NCBI GenBank assembly: GCA_900548185.1
Contig: URJJ01000002.1
Coordinates: 1 to 64,000, forward strand
Direction of reading: 5' to 3'
From: an uncultured Opitutales bacterium
GTDB lineage: Bacteria; Verrucomicrobiota; Verrucomicrobiia; Opitutales; Intestinicryptomonadaceae
DNA: 64,000 bases
The position numbers and the translations under genes were made by a program. Shown here piece by piece: positions 42,855-50,958 of this stretch. Each line of letters starts with the position of its first letter. Within the stretch, counting starts at the first letter, position 1. Under the pieces are notes generated by a model that made no database searches, was not told where the DNA came from, and saw nothing but the letters and a program-made list of their open reading frames with translations.

Positions 42855-43319
42855 TTATAGATTGCGGAAAGAAGCTAGATTCCCTTTGTATTTGGATGAT
42901 GCTTTTTGGAGAGAAAACTCATTTATCGAATATTTCTTCAATTTTTCCCTAAGCTGTTTATTCGTTATTTTGAATAAATATTCATTTGTCTTTGTATCCA
43001 GAAAGAAATAGACTTTTTCCGAGCCATCCGCAAGATTGCCATGTTTTCCAATTATAATCCTTCCGTCATCGTTTATTTCAGAAACTACCAGCCTTTTGCC
43101 ATCCAAAATTTCTGAGAATACGCGCAGGCTCTTCTTATCAGATTTCATGAGTGTTGTCGGCAATACCGTAGAATCTGCATTGAACATGAAGATATCGCCT
43201 GCAACGCTTACAATTTTTCGCCCGGAAAAGACTGAGTTTAAGTGATCGCCGCCCTGAAGGTTGCATGTGCTAAAAAGCATGCAAAGAGAAATTAATAATG
43301 CATATAATTTTTTCCCCAT
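42855..43319 (-). CDS. Immunity-like lipoprotein
   Basis: A 154-residue predicted lipoprotein: signal peptide and lipobox FSTC (C19). The rest is Lys/Asp-rich (VAGDIFMFNADSTVLPTTLM, KVYFFLDTKTNEYLFKITNKQLREK). Codon use is AT-rich, unlike the flanking genes. It begins 12 bp after the stop of a toxin-tail remnant, the position of an immunity gene after an RHS toxin tip. No family recognised; the immunity role is inferred from place and type. Confidence 0.65.
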   Translation of the reverse strand: MGKKLYALLISLCMLFSTCNLQGGDHLNSVFSGRKIVSVAGDIFMFNADSTVLPTTLMKSDKKSLRVFSEILDGKRLVVSEINDDGRIIIGKHGNLADGSEKVYFFLDTKTNEYLFKITNKQLREKLKKYSINEFSLQKASSKYKGNLASFRNL

Positions 43320-43331
43320 GTTTGAATTTAC

Positions 43332-43538
43332 TTAGAATTCTCCGCTGAGATATATTGATGTATCCCCATATATATTAAAAGGATAAATGAATCCGCCGGC
43401 TTGAAGGCGAGCAAATATATTCACCAAAGCATTATCCCCAATGGCAAAATCGTAAATGTCATAAAATCTTAATTTGATATTTTGCTCATAAGTATAGAAA
43501 TCTGTCCCGCCTGGAACTTCATTTATTTTTGAAGACTT
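43332..43538 (-). pseudogene. C-terminal toxin-tail remnant
   Basis: A 68-codon open stretch without a start codon encodes a coherent protein end, including EVPGGTDFYTYEQNIKLRFY and DIYDFAIGDNALVNIFARLQ, closing IYGDTSIYLSGEF-stop. The 'YD-x-YDF...AGG-x-x-x-PF-x-x-YG' style resembles the ends of RHS-associated toxin tips. It follows two tandem stops of the upstream lipoprotein gene in the same frame and precedes the 42855..43319 lipoprotein. Confidence 0.5.
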
Positions 43539-43541
43539 TTA

Positions 43542-44438
43542 CTATATATCAAATATAAACGGAATCATTTCCCACGCATTATTTTCTGAAATATACAATA
43601 TAAAGAAAAACTCTTCTATGGCATCGCTACGCTTGTTTTTTATTTTTACGTTGAAAATATATCCGTCAAAATATTTATTAATATTCCCAAATTCAAGATT
43701 ATCGGCGCCTGCTTCCTTTGTTAATCTCCAAAACAATGCAAATTTCGATGCGGCATTTTCATTGTTTGTAAGATTCAAAGATGCAACGGCCTTTGCAAAG
43801 TCAGAAAGTTTTACGGCGTTAACGAATCTCTCGTACAGCTCCTTTGCGGTTGTATAATATTTTGCATCCTTATTTGCCAGCTTTTTTGCAATGCCCAAAC
43901 TGCTTGTAGTTTTGTTTTTTTTGCCAGTAAAAAGAATAAAGACATACTCGGGAGTATCATATATTGGCCTGTCTTTGTCGAACTTGTCTATAACGAGAAA
44001 TTCTGAAGCGCAATCCGACGAAACGTTTGTGTTAATTGCCTTTTTTAGGGCATCATTTTCCGAAAAATTTAAACTTATATTTATAGCTTTACAGCTTTCG
44101 TTGATTGTTAGTCGTTCTGCGTCAATTTTAATATCATACCCATCTCTGTTGTATTCTCCATGAAAATAAGAATTTTCAGGATTAAGTTCCAATGAATATA
44201 AAACATCATAATGAGTTCCGTTATACTTTAGTATGCAAATGCATTCAAATTTAGGATTCATTTGTGAAAATAAGGCGCGGGAATATAACGCGTTATTTTC
44301 ACCGGAATCTTCGTAGCCCATGAAACATGCAGATTCGGTTACAACCTGCCTTGAGGCGGTTTCTTGATGTTTGCATCCGCATAATGCAAATGTGAACAAA
44401 AATATATTTAACAAAAAAAATGTGATATTAGGTTTCAT
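43542..44438 (-). CDS. Hypothetical lipoprotein in RHS remnant region
   Basis: A 298-residue predicted lipoprotein with lipobox ALCGC (C22). AT-rich coding sequence, rich in Asn, Lys, Ile and Phe. Features include FECICILKYNGTHYDVLYSLEL, a helical part (LYERFVNAVKLSDFAKAVASLNL) and FALFWRLTKEAGADNLEFGN. No family recognised. It lies 78 bp after RHS fragment B on the same strand, where a toxin tip or its immunity gene is expected, so it may be an orphan immunity or effector-associated protein. Confidence 0.65.
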   Translation of the reverse strand: MKPNITFFLLNIFLFTFALCGCKHQETASRQVVTESACFMGYEDSGENNALYSRALFSQMNPKFECICILKYNGTHYDVLYSLELNPENSYFHGEYNRDGYDIKIDAERLTINESCKAINISLNFSENDALKKAINTNVSSDCASEFLVIDKFDKDRPIYDTPEYVFILFTGKKNKTTSSLGIAKKLANKDAKYYTTAKELYERFVNAVKLSDFAKAVASLNLTNNENAASKFALFWRLTKEAGADNLEFGNINKYFDGYIFNVKIKNKRSDAIEEFFFILYISENNAWEMIPFIFDI

Positions 44439-44515
44439 TTTTCTACGACAAAGAATGTTCTCGGGTGAGTCGGCTTGGTTACAGTTGATACATCAAAAGA
44501 ATATGAATACTCTCC

Positions 44516-44690
44516 TTATTTTACATTTGCATAATTACCTCTGGCGGCATGGGGTTCATTCACGTAAATGTCATTGCCTCGGGCAACCAACGCAATCCCG
44601 TCCCAAACCCATTTCTCGGAGCTTCCGTCTGGCAAGACCTTTTCAACAAGCGCCCATGCCGTCATAGTTGAACTTCGTAATTGCATGGTT
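44516..44690 (-). pseudogene. Degenerate RHS fragment B
   Basis: The minus strand reads ITKFNYDGMGA, then after a 2-nt deletion VEKVLPDGSSEKWVWDGIAL and VARGNDIYVNEPHAARGNYA, ending at a stop. It is the same RHS segment as in fragment A but better preserved. The canonical RHS shell-end (NEPH) is followed at once by a stop, so the toxin tip is lost. Confidence 0.78.
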
Positions 44691-44704
44691 AAAATTTTGG
44701 TAAA

Positions 44705-44860
44705 CTCTCTTTAAACAGATACAAATAATAAAACTAAAAAATGTAGTGTCAATAAAAATATCAATTTTAATCAAATATATCGCATAAAAGAACAATTGAC
44801 TGTTAAATCCGGCCCAAACGCTCCAGACAAAATAGAAAGCTGCTGGGAGTTTCCCGGCAG
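44705..44860. repeat. Diverged direct repeat, copy 2
   Basis: Homologous to copy 1 along about 135 bases and to copy 3 along about 65 bases, for example AAAAAAT-x-x-AGTGTCAATA. Near 44840..44870 it contains a terminator-like hairpin (GCTGC...GCAGC) for the minus-strand gene at 44886..45314. Confidence 0.8.
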
Positions 44861-44885
44861 CCGATGATAAATAAAAGTTCCTAAG

Positions 44886-45314
44886 CTAATTCAATGATGG
44901 CAGATAGGTATTTGGTGGCAAGTTTATGAAAAACTCTCCCTTCAATTTTGTCTGCCCATTAAGCGGAAAGTTTCCGTAGTATATCTGATAATCTTCAAGC
45001 ACAGGCACGCCAAGAATATCGACATAATTTCCACTACTTGACATCCTAACCAAGCCTGCTCTATTTTTATCCATAAAATCCTGCGTCAACCTAACTAATT
45101 GAATATCTTTGCTTTTCCTCAACTGGTATACAATCAAATAAGCGCTGTCCCGATCCTTCCTGATAAAGGTAATTGATACATAGTTATCAGATGTACCCCG
45201 TATTTCCGAACCTCTTGCTTCAGGCGGATTGTCGATATGTTGAGTACTATTGCGTCCAAGGACGAATGCAAATACAGATAACAATATTAAAGGTAGAATA
45301 TATTTATAATTCAT
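44886..45314 (-). CDS. Hypothetical exported protein in RHS remnant region
   Basis: A 142-residue protein with an N-terminal signal or anchor helix (YILPLILLSVFAFVLG), without a lipobox cysteine. The body has NYVSITFIRKDRDSAYLIVY and ends GEFFINLPPNTYLPSLN. AT-rich. It follows the 45388..46011 lipoprotein by 73 bp and ends at a hairpin within repeat copy 2. No family recognised. Confidence 0.6.
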   Translation of the reverse strand: MNYKYILPLILLSVFAFVLGRNSTQHIDNPPEARGSEIRGTSDNYVSITFIRKDRDSAYLIVYQLRKSKDIQLVRLTQDFMDKNRAGLVRMSSSGNYVDILGVPVLEDYQIYYGNFPLNGQTKLKGEFFINLPPNTYLPSLN

Positions 45315-45387
45315 AATTCAATCATTAACCCTTCCCGTTTAATTGTATTCGCCAATGTCGCATATCTGGCCTTTTTCATGCGCTGCC

Positions 45388-46011
45388 TCAACTTCTTTGC
45401 TTGTCCCGTGCAAAAACGACGAGCAGGTATTCGTTTTTCTGCGGAAAAGTGTTATTTGTTCTCAAAACGGGCCTGGAATCGCCTGCGGCATTTGCCTTCG
45501 CAAACTCCTGAAATTTGCCGCCGGAATTCTTTTCTTCAACTTCAATATATTTTATAAGGATTGGCTCATCGCATAATGGAATGATTCCGGATTCGGTAGA
45601 AGCGCAGTTGATAAATTCGTTAAAAAGATGCTGCTTGATTTTATATTTAAAGAAATGGCGGTTGCCGGTACCGATTGTATTGCTGCCGATTTCCAGCCTG
45701 ATATTGTTAAGATTAATGGATCCGCTGTAATGCCCCCCAATATTGACAGGGAGGAAAGTTATGAGCTGATAATCCGAATCGGGTGCGCCAAAAGTTTTTC
45801 CAAAAAGAACGAAAGAATAATCCGGATCCGGTGAATATTTTGATATATGTTTTTGAACTTGCGAGGATAATACGTTTTTTAATTCAGCCGGAATTTTATT
45901 GTTTTCGGAAAGTTTGTCGGATGGTAACTGGCTGGCCCCGCCATCCGTTGGAGACGAGCATCCCAACAGGCTGAGAAATGCGGCGACTATTATTAATATT
46001 TTGAAATTCAT
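45388..46011 (-). CDS. Immunity-like lipoprotein
   Basis: A 207-residue predicted lipoprotein with lipobox LLGC (C18), followed by SSPTDGGASQ. The domain includes DYSFVLFGKTFGAPDSDYQL, INLNNIRLEIGSNTIGTGNR and a C-terminal KNEYLLVVFARDKQRS. Its start overlaps by 4 bp the stop of the short frame at 46008..46110, which looks like a toxin end. The arrangement suggests an orphan immunity gene; no family recognised. Confidence 0.63.
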   Translation of the reverse strand: MNFKILIIVAAFLSLLGCSSPTDGGASQLPSDKLSENNKIPAELKNVLSSQVQKHISKYSPDPDYSFVLFGKTFGAPDSDYQLITFLPVNIGGHYSGSINLNNIRLEIGSNTIGTGNRHFFKYKIKQHLFNEFINCASTESGIIPLCDEPILIKYIEVEEKNSGGKFQEFAKANAAGDSRPVLRTNNTFPQKNEYLLVVFARDKQRS

Positions 46012-46142
46012 ATAATTATTTCTCCGCTATAAATGTTTGAGCGCCGCTTGTTGAATCCGTATAATCTTTGATTGTAAGCTCTGATTATGGCATAAAAAGT
46101 TTCATCCTTGCTTGGGGAGAAACTCCAGTTAATGCTATTAAT
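46008..46142 (-). pseudogene. Possible toxin-tail remnant
   Basis: The minus-strand frame reads GEINSINWSFSPSKDETFYA and IIRAYNQRLYGFNKRRSNIY before SGEIII-stop. The last residues echo the IYLSGEF ending of the remnant at 43332..43538. The only in-frame Met upstream lies inside repeat copy 3, so it is probably not an intact gene. Confidence 0.35.
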
Positions 46143-46216
46143 CTCTCCCAAAACAAATATAAATGATAAACCCAAAAAATACAGTGTCAATAGAAATATC
46201 AAATTTATCTAATATG
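46143..46216. repeat. Diverged direct repeat, copy 3 (short)
   Basis: Shares CTCTC...AAAC and ATACAGTGTCAATAGAAATATC-like sequence with copy 2 at 44705..44770, then diverges. It marks the right border of the RHS remnant region. Confidence 0.65.
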
Positions 46217-46424
46217 CAGTGGTGAGCTGGTAAAAATCATAGGGCAAATTAGGGAAAAAAGACGGTAAAATGACCGTTTTTGGCTGGCGAGACCTTGCCT
46301 CCCGGAATCCCGTAGGATTTTGCGCAAATTTATAATTCCTTTAAAGTGCGAAAATTGCGGACTCTGGAAGTGGTTTCACCGCCAGCAATCCCTCTTTAAT
46401 GGGAGAGGTGGCGCAATCCCCGGG

Positions 46425-46461
46425 AAAACAAATAAGCCGCAAGCTGTTGAACTTGCGGCTT
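46425..46461 (-). terminator. Intrinsic terminator after tRNA-Val
   Basis: AAGCCGCAAG (46434..46443) and CTTGCGGCTT (46452..46461) form a perfect 10-bp stem; on the minus strand AUUUGUUUU follows. Confidence 0.9.
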
Positions 46462-46467
46462 TTAAAA

Positions 46468-46544
46468 TGGTGGGAGTACGCAGACTCGAACTGCGGACCC
46501 CTTGCGTGTCATGCAAGTGCTCTAACCAACTGAGCTATACCCCC
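46468..46544 (-). tRNA. tRNA-Val (GAC)
   Basis: A full cloverleaf of 77 nt. The acceptor GGGGGTA pairs with TACTCCC (one G-T pair), the D arm is GCTC...GAGC, the anticodon stem CTTGC/GCAAG holds loop ATGACAC with anticodon GAC, and the T arm contains GTTCGAG. The 3' CCA is encoded. Its own terminator follows. Position next to the remnant region makes it a possible integration site, but no duplicated end was found. Confidence 0.97.
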
Positions 46545-47808
46545 AAGTAAATTGGATGCATAAAAGCCTTCTAGAGGCTAATATTATTTGAATGAGAGTG
46601 GATTAATGTGCCGCCGATTGCAAGAAAAATATTTTAGAATTTTACCTTTTGCCGTACATCCCCCATTAGGCGCCTGGGGCGGGCGCGGCGCAAGGCCCGT
46701 CCTCCGGCCGCAGTGCAATGGGCATGTTTTAAGGGAGGGCACGGGGATTTCGTGCCTGCCTGATTCCGTTTCAGGGTTCAAATTGCGCCCTTGGTTTTAT
46801 GCTATTTGAAAAGATGCCGCAGGATTGTCTGTTTGGAGTTTGCGCGTATAGGGTTTGGGGTTTTCGTATCGGTAAGCGCAAGAGCCGGGGGGGGGCGTCG
46901 TTTTCTGGGAAAGCCCCGCTTTAATGGGATGGGATTTCGGCGCAGAATCCGCTCTATGTTTATAACAGGGGCTGGGGCCTTGCGGTTCGTATTTCTCATG
47001 TATTCCAAAGGCCGCTTCGGGCCGATTAGGCTGGGCGGATGTGCGCATCTTTAAAATCAATGCGCCATATGCGGAATTGGAGGCGGAAATGTCAGGCGTC
47101 TTTTTGGATTTCTTTGATGCGGAAATCTCCTTGCGCCTTGTCGAAAAATCGGACGCTATTGATGCGGACAGCTTCCGGGCGTTTGGAAAAAATCCGGCGC
47201 CATAAAAATTTCCTAAGGAATTTGCATTTTGTGGATTTTCAATGGAAGGGGAAGAATCAAGCCTTTCATCGGATTGCTTGAATGCTCTTTTGGGGCGTTG
47301 CAAATTTCTTGCGCTTTTTGCAGATTCTGCGGGGGATAATCATCCGCCCAAAGCGGGTGCCCTCGGGCTTTTTAGATGTCTTATGATATATTTTTGCGCT
47401 TTATCCTGGATTATAATCCGCTTGTTCCAATCGGCAGGCGGAGCGGCAATATCTGCGCCAAAAAGGGGTAGGGGGGCATTTTTTGGAGTGTAGCGTGCTC
47501 CATTATTTTAAATATGCAGCCGGTTGCGCATTTTTAAGCTCGCCATTTCCCACCAAAACCTGCGGCATTTTGCATTTGCGCTCGTCTCGGGAAAATTCAT
47601 TAAAGCCTCCCCCAAGACGGGCATTTTTTATGCCAAAATACGGCCCGCGCCGAACTCCGCATATGCCGGGAGCTTTCATGAAGCGGCATGCGCATTCGGG
47701 AGCCTGGCCGTTTTTAGATGCCGCCTTTTGGGGACGGGGCAGGGGGCGCTTTCCGTAAAATATGCGGCAGGAGGGCGCCGCGCAAATGATCAAAGAAATG
47801 TTGTAGGG
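46545..47808. other. Gene-poor region
   Basis: About 1.26 kb with lower GC than the flanks. All frames are short or of odd composition (for example a 168-residue minus frame rich in Ser/Lys/Pro at 46797..47303) and none shows a family motif or good ribosome site. No coding gene is called. Confidence 0.5.
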
Positions 47809-47991
47809 CCTCCGCCTGTGCCGTCTTGCCGTTGGGGTTCCGGCTGCCTTTAAACAACCAGGTGGGTGCTACCGAAGAACTTCCGCCTTCCGCTTTCGCG
47901 GCATGGCGTCCATCGCTGTGCGGATCAAGCTCCCTAATTACAATCATTAAGGCTGCGAACCCAATTCGCTATGCCACGAACACTGCAGAGG
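47809..47991 (-). ncRNA. ssrS: Probable 6S RNA
   Basis: On the minus strand these 183 nt fold as a long rod, the shape of 6S RNA, which binds RNA polymerase holoenzyme. The ends pair CCTCTGC with GCGGAGG, then GTG/CAC and CGT/ACG. Further in, TTGGG-TTC pairs with GAACCCCAA (one bulged base) and GCCTT with AAGGC. The rest forms a large central bubble and terminal arm containing TCTTCGGTAGCACCCACC. The 5' CCTCTGCAGTGTTCG resembles the start of E. coli 6S (CTCTGAGATGTTCG). Length is right (about 180). Identified by eye only. Confidence 0.6.
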
Positions 47992-48452
47992 TTGGGAAAG
48001 AGGCTCGCACAAGCCCCGCTATTTGTCAATACCAACGCTTATTCGCGCGCCCGGTTTTCGTCCCGGGCCTGCGCGGGCTGCGGGGCGGAAACTCGGGGGG
48101 TATAATGAAATCCGCCGGACTGCGGGAAAGCCTGTCGGAGGCTGCTCCCCGTGAAGTTGAGCTGGCCGTCCTTTGGGAAATTTTAGCCCACAAGGGGATT
48201 TTGTTTTTTGCGGGAAATTTCCGCACAGTCCAAACCATTCGCCATCCATTCCGCCTGCATCAAACGTCGTCTGCGGATTTTTTTAGGAGGCGGCGGTCTG
48301 CGGAAAATTGGAGGGGCAGGGCGGTTCCATGAATGCGAATATCCGCATAATGCCAGTTTCCGTTCGCGCAGGCGATATTTTCCTTGGGCGGATTTGGCTA
48401 TTGACGGAGCTTTCGCGGGGACGCAAAATGACTGTGAAAATCTGAGTCTGCC
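47992..48452. other. Intergenic region upstream of the zinc-ribbon genes
   Basis: About 460 bases with no recognised gene. It should contain the 6S promoter (minus strand, near 48000) and the promoter of the zinc-ribbon gene. Confidence 0.45.
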
Positions 48453-48872
48453 ATGTATTGCACAAAATGCGGAGTCCCCGCCCGCCCGCATGCGCGCCAT
48501 TGCCACAAGTGCGGCGCGCCCCTTGAACCCGGAGCTTCTTCCGCCGGGGCGGGGAGGGCGCCGCCGGGTTTTTCCGGCGGCGTGCCTGGATGTGCGGAGT
48601 CTGGGCGAAGCGGCGGGGTCGGGGCGGATATTGCGGCATCCGGGAAAGTCCCCAGCTACATGCTCCTTTCCGCCGTGGCGTTTATGCTGTTTTTCCCGAT
48701 GGGAATTTTTGCCGTCTACTACTCCGCAAAATGCATGTCGCGCAGGGCTTGCGGGGACTTTGACGGCTCGCGCAGAATGTCCTCGAAGGCGCTTTCTTTC
48801 GGCGTGGCGTCTGCCGTGCTTGCGGTTGCCGTTCACGCGGCGTATGGAGCATTTTTAAAGACCCTGATTTGA
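48453..48872 (+). CDS. Zinc-ribbon and CD225/dispanin-like membrane protein
   Basis: A 139-residue protein. Residues 3-23 form a zinc ribbon (CTKCG...CHKCG), then a Gly/Ala/Ser linker to about 65. The membrane part is SYMLLSAVAFMLFFPMGIFA, then VYYSAKCMSRRACGDFDGSR and a second helix (ALSFGVASAVLAVAVHAAYG). The P-x-G-I-x-A-x-x-x-S-x-x-x...G-D-x-x-x-A/S pattern is that of the CD225/dispanin family. Function in bacteria is unknown. The next gene starts on the base after its stop. Confidence 0.78.
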   Translation: MYCTKCGVPARPHARHCHKCGAPLEPGASSAGAGRAPPGFSGGVPGCAESGRSGGVGADIAASGKVPSYMLLSAVAFMLFFPMGIFAVYYSAKCMSRRACGDFDGSRRMSSKALSFGVASAVLAVAVHAAYGAFLKTLI

Positions 48873-49244
48873 ATGCCGATGCAAAATCTGAAATGCAAAA
48901 GATGCTCCCGCGAACTGTTTGAGGGGGACAATTTCTGCCCGTCGTGCGGCGCTCCGGTTTCCGGCGCGCATCGGGACTTTGACGACGGCGGGGCCGCATG
49001 CCTTGTCTCGCTTCTTGCGTTGGGAAACTGGTTTGCCGCGGCGGGGCTCTTTTACGCCCGGGCGGCCAGAAGGGCGGCGGAGCGTTCGGATTTTGAGGCC
49101 GCATCCGCACTTGCGGCGATTGCGCGCCGATGGGCATGGTGGGGGCTCATCCCATCTTCTGCGATAAATGTGTGGATAATATACAAGTTTACAGTGTTCA
49201 TATTTTCGTTTGTGTCTGGCATTTCGCGGGCGTCCGGGCTTTAG
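48873..49244 (+). CDS. Zinc-ribbon membrane protein, paralogue
   Basis: A 123-residue protein of the same plan as its neighbour: zinc ribbon CKRCSRELFEGDNFCPSCGA, then two membrane helices (CLVSLLALGNWFAAAGLFYA, WAWWGLIPSSAINVWIIYKF) around RAARRAAERSDFEAASALAA, a degenerate CD225-like loop. It abuts the previous stop with no gap, so translation is probably coupled. A tandem duplication followed by divergence is likely. Confidence 0.75.
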   Translation: MPMQNLKCKRCSRELFEGDNFCPSCGAPVSGAHRDFDDGGAACLVSLLALGNWFAAAGLFYARAARRAAERSDFEAASALAAIARRWAWWGLIPSSAINVWIIYKFTVFIFSFVSGISRASGL

Positions 49245-49320
49245 GGGCGGTTTTTGTCAAACTTAGCCTTGTAACAATTGTGAAATTATGCCTTAATGGT
49301 ATCCCAAAAAAAGGATTTAT

Positions 49321-50268
49321 ATGAAAAATGTAAGCGCTAGTTCTGCGTTTGTTGTATTATTAGTATTTTTTGCGGCGGCGCTGGTGTTTTCGTCGGTCGT
49401 TGTCATAGGGCCGGACGAGAGGGGCGTGAAGGTCACGCTCGGCAAGGTGGATTCGGGTGTGCTGAATCCGGGCGTAAATTTCAAGACTCCGTTCATCTCA
49501 AAAATCGAGACTTTCAAGGTCTCGACCAACAAGGCGGGGTGGAAGTTCGACACGTTCTCTTCGGACTTGCAGAGCGTTGAAATGGATATCGACATAATCT
49601 GGAAGTTCAACCCGTCAAAGATAGACTTGCTGGTTACAACCTACAAAAATTCCCCGCTTGAGACCATAATCCAGCCCACGATGTCCGAATGCATAAAGCA
49701 GATATGCAAGTCGATGACCGCCGAACAGATTGTCAAGATGCGCGACAAGATAAGAAGCGAGGTGAAGGACATGTTCCTCTCCCGCGTGAATCCGTACGAA
49801 ATTTTCATCGTAGAGGATGTGATAATAAACAACATGGAGCTTTCAAAGGAGCTCAACCGCGCCATTGAGCAGAAAATGGTGCAGGACCAGGAAGCCCAGA
49901 AGGCGGAATTTATAAAAAAGCAGAAAACCGTCGAGGCCGAGACTGCGCGCGTGCAGGCGGAGGGGCTTGCCAAGGCCGAAATTGAAAAGGCCAGCGGCCA
50001 GGCCAAGGCGATAGAGCTTGAGGCCCAGGCGAAGGCCAAGGCCATCCTCATGATTGCGGAGGCGGAAGCCAAGGCTTTCGAGCAGAAGGGAGAGGCCCTC
50101 AAACGCTTCCCGGAGGCGATACGCGACCTCACTATCCGCTCGTGGGACGGGAAGCTGCCGGTTTTTCTCAATTCGGCCCCCGGTTCGGATTCCCCGTTTA
50201 CCATAATGCTTGACGGGCGCGCCCTCGATTCGTCCGCCGCCCGCGCTGCGCCCGCCTCCGGGAAGTAG
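49321..50268 (+). CDS. SPFH/prohibitin-family membrane protein
   Basis: A 315-residue protein: N-terminal membrane helix (FVVLLVFFAAALVFSSVVVI), SPFH domain (GPDERGVKVTLGKVDSGVLN...EMDIDIIWKFNPSKIDLLVT) and a long Ala/Glu/Lys coiled coil (KKQKTVEAETARVQAEGLAK...), ending in a Ser/Ala-rich tail. It resembles prohibitin and HflC, which form membrane rings that organise proteases such as FtsH. No hflK partner is adjacent. An AAAGGA ribosome site precedes the start. Confidence 0.88.
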   Translation: MKNVSASSAFVVLLVFFAAALVFSSVVVIGPDERGVKVTLGKVDSGVLNPGVNFKTPFISKIETFKVSTNKAGWKFDTFSSDLQSVEMDIDIIWKFNPSKIDLLVTTYKNSPLETIIQPTMSECIKQICKSMTAEQIVKMRDKIRSEVKDMFLSRVNPYEIFIVEDVIINNMELSKELNRAIEQKMVQDQEAQKAEFIKKQKTVEAETARVQAEGLAKAEIEKASGQAKAIELEAQAKAKAILMIAEAEAKAFEQKGEALKRFPEAIRDLTIRSWDGKLPVFLNSAPGSDSPFTIMLDGRALDSSAARAAPASGK

Positions 50269-50894
50269 CCGTTTGCGAGAGCCGTCCCGGCCGCGCGCCT
50301 TGGGTGATGGGGCGGGGCTTTCCCTCCCCGGATTCTTGAGCTTGCCGGAAGCGCGCGGGGCGCATTGGAATGCCCGTTTAACGGAACTGCCCTTGCCGGA
50401 CTGTCCGGTTTCCAAAAGGCGAAAGGCATCGTGCGATAAAATCGCGGATTTTTCCGCGGAGTCCGCCTATTTAAAGACAGGGCTTCCCGCACGCGCGTCC
50501 CAAACGCAAACGCCGCCTGTCATTTCTCAAATTTTATTCGCCCGGATTCTGCAGGCCCGCCGATGCTTGAAACATGGGACTGGGAAGGGAGGATTGCGGG
50601 AAACAATGGGAATTTGCCGGATATTAAAATGCCCTGCGGCCGGTTTTGTTCCCGGATACGGATTTTGGAATTTTTCACAACCCTCAAAAAAGGAAGCGGG
50701 ATTTGGAAACGTATCTCGCTCCTGCCCGCAGCTCCCGATTCCCCGCACGCCGCCGCGCCATGGGGGAGGAAATAAAAGGCTCCCGCAGGAGATGCGGAGA
50801 GGCTGAAACGGGAGCGCATAGAGCAAGAGGCGTCTCCATTCCGCAGAATCCCCAGGTGGCGGCGGGCGTGGCGCAGGGGCGGAATGTCCGCGCC
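50269..50894. other. Intergenic region between convergent genes
   Basis: About 625 bases between the SPFH gene and the GH2 terminator. Several 60-100-residue frames on both strands overlap each other and carry no motif. No gene is called. Confidence 0.5.
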
Positions 50895-50935
50895 AAATAA
50901 AAGGCGGCGCCCCGGTTTTAGCCGGGTGCGCCGCC
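50895..50935 (-). terminator. Intrinsic terminator after the GH2 gene
   Basis: GGCGGCGCCCCGG (50903..50915) pairs with CCGGGTGCGCCGCC (50922..50935) with one bulge; on the minus strand UUUUAUUU follows. Confidence 0.9.
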
Positions 50936-50958
50936 GAAATATCCGAATGTCCCGCGCC

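Noticed and set aside
46320..46550. Plus-strand frame ending RRLELRTPCVSCKCSNQLSY
   Set aside because: This peptide is the well-known false translation of a tRNA antisense strand; the locus is tRNA-Val.
46797..47303. 168-residue minus frame in the gene-poor region
   Set aside because: Ser/Lys/Pro-rich, no homology words, no ribosome site, and overlapped by equally long frames on the other strand.
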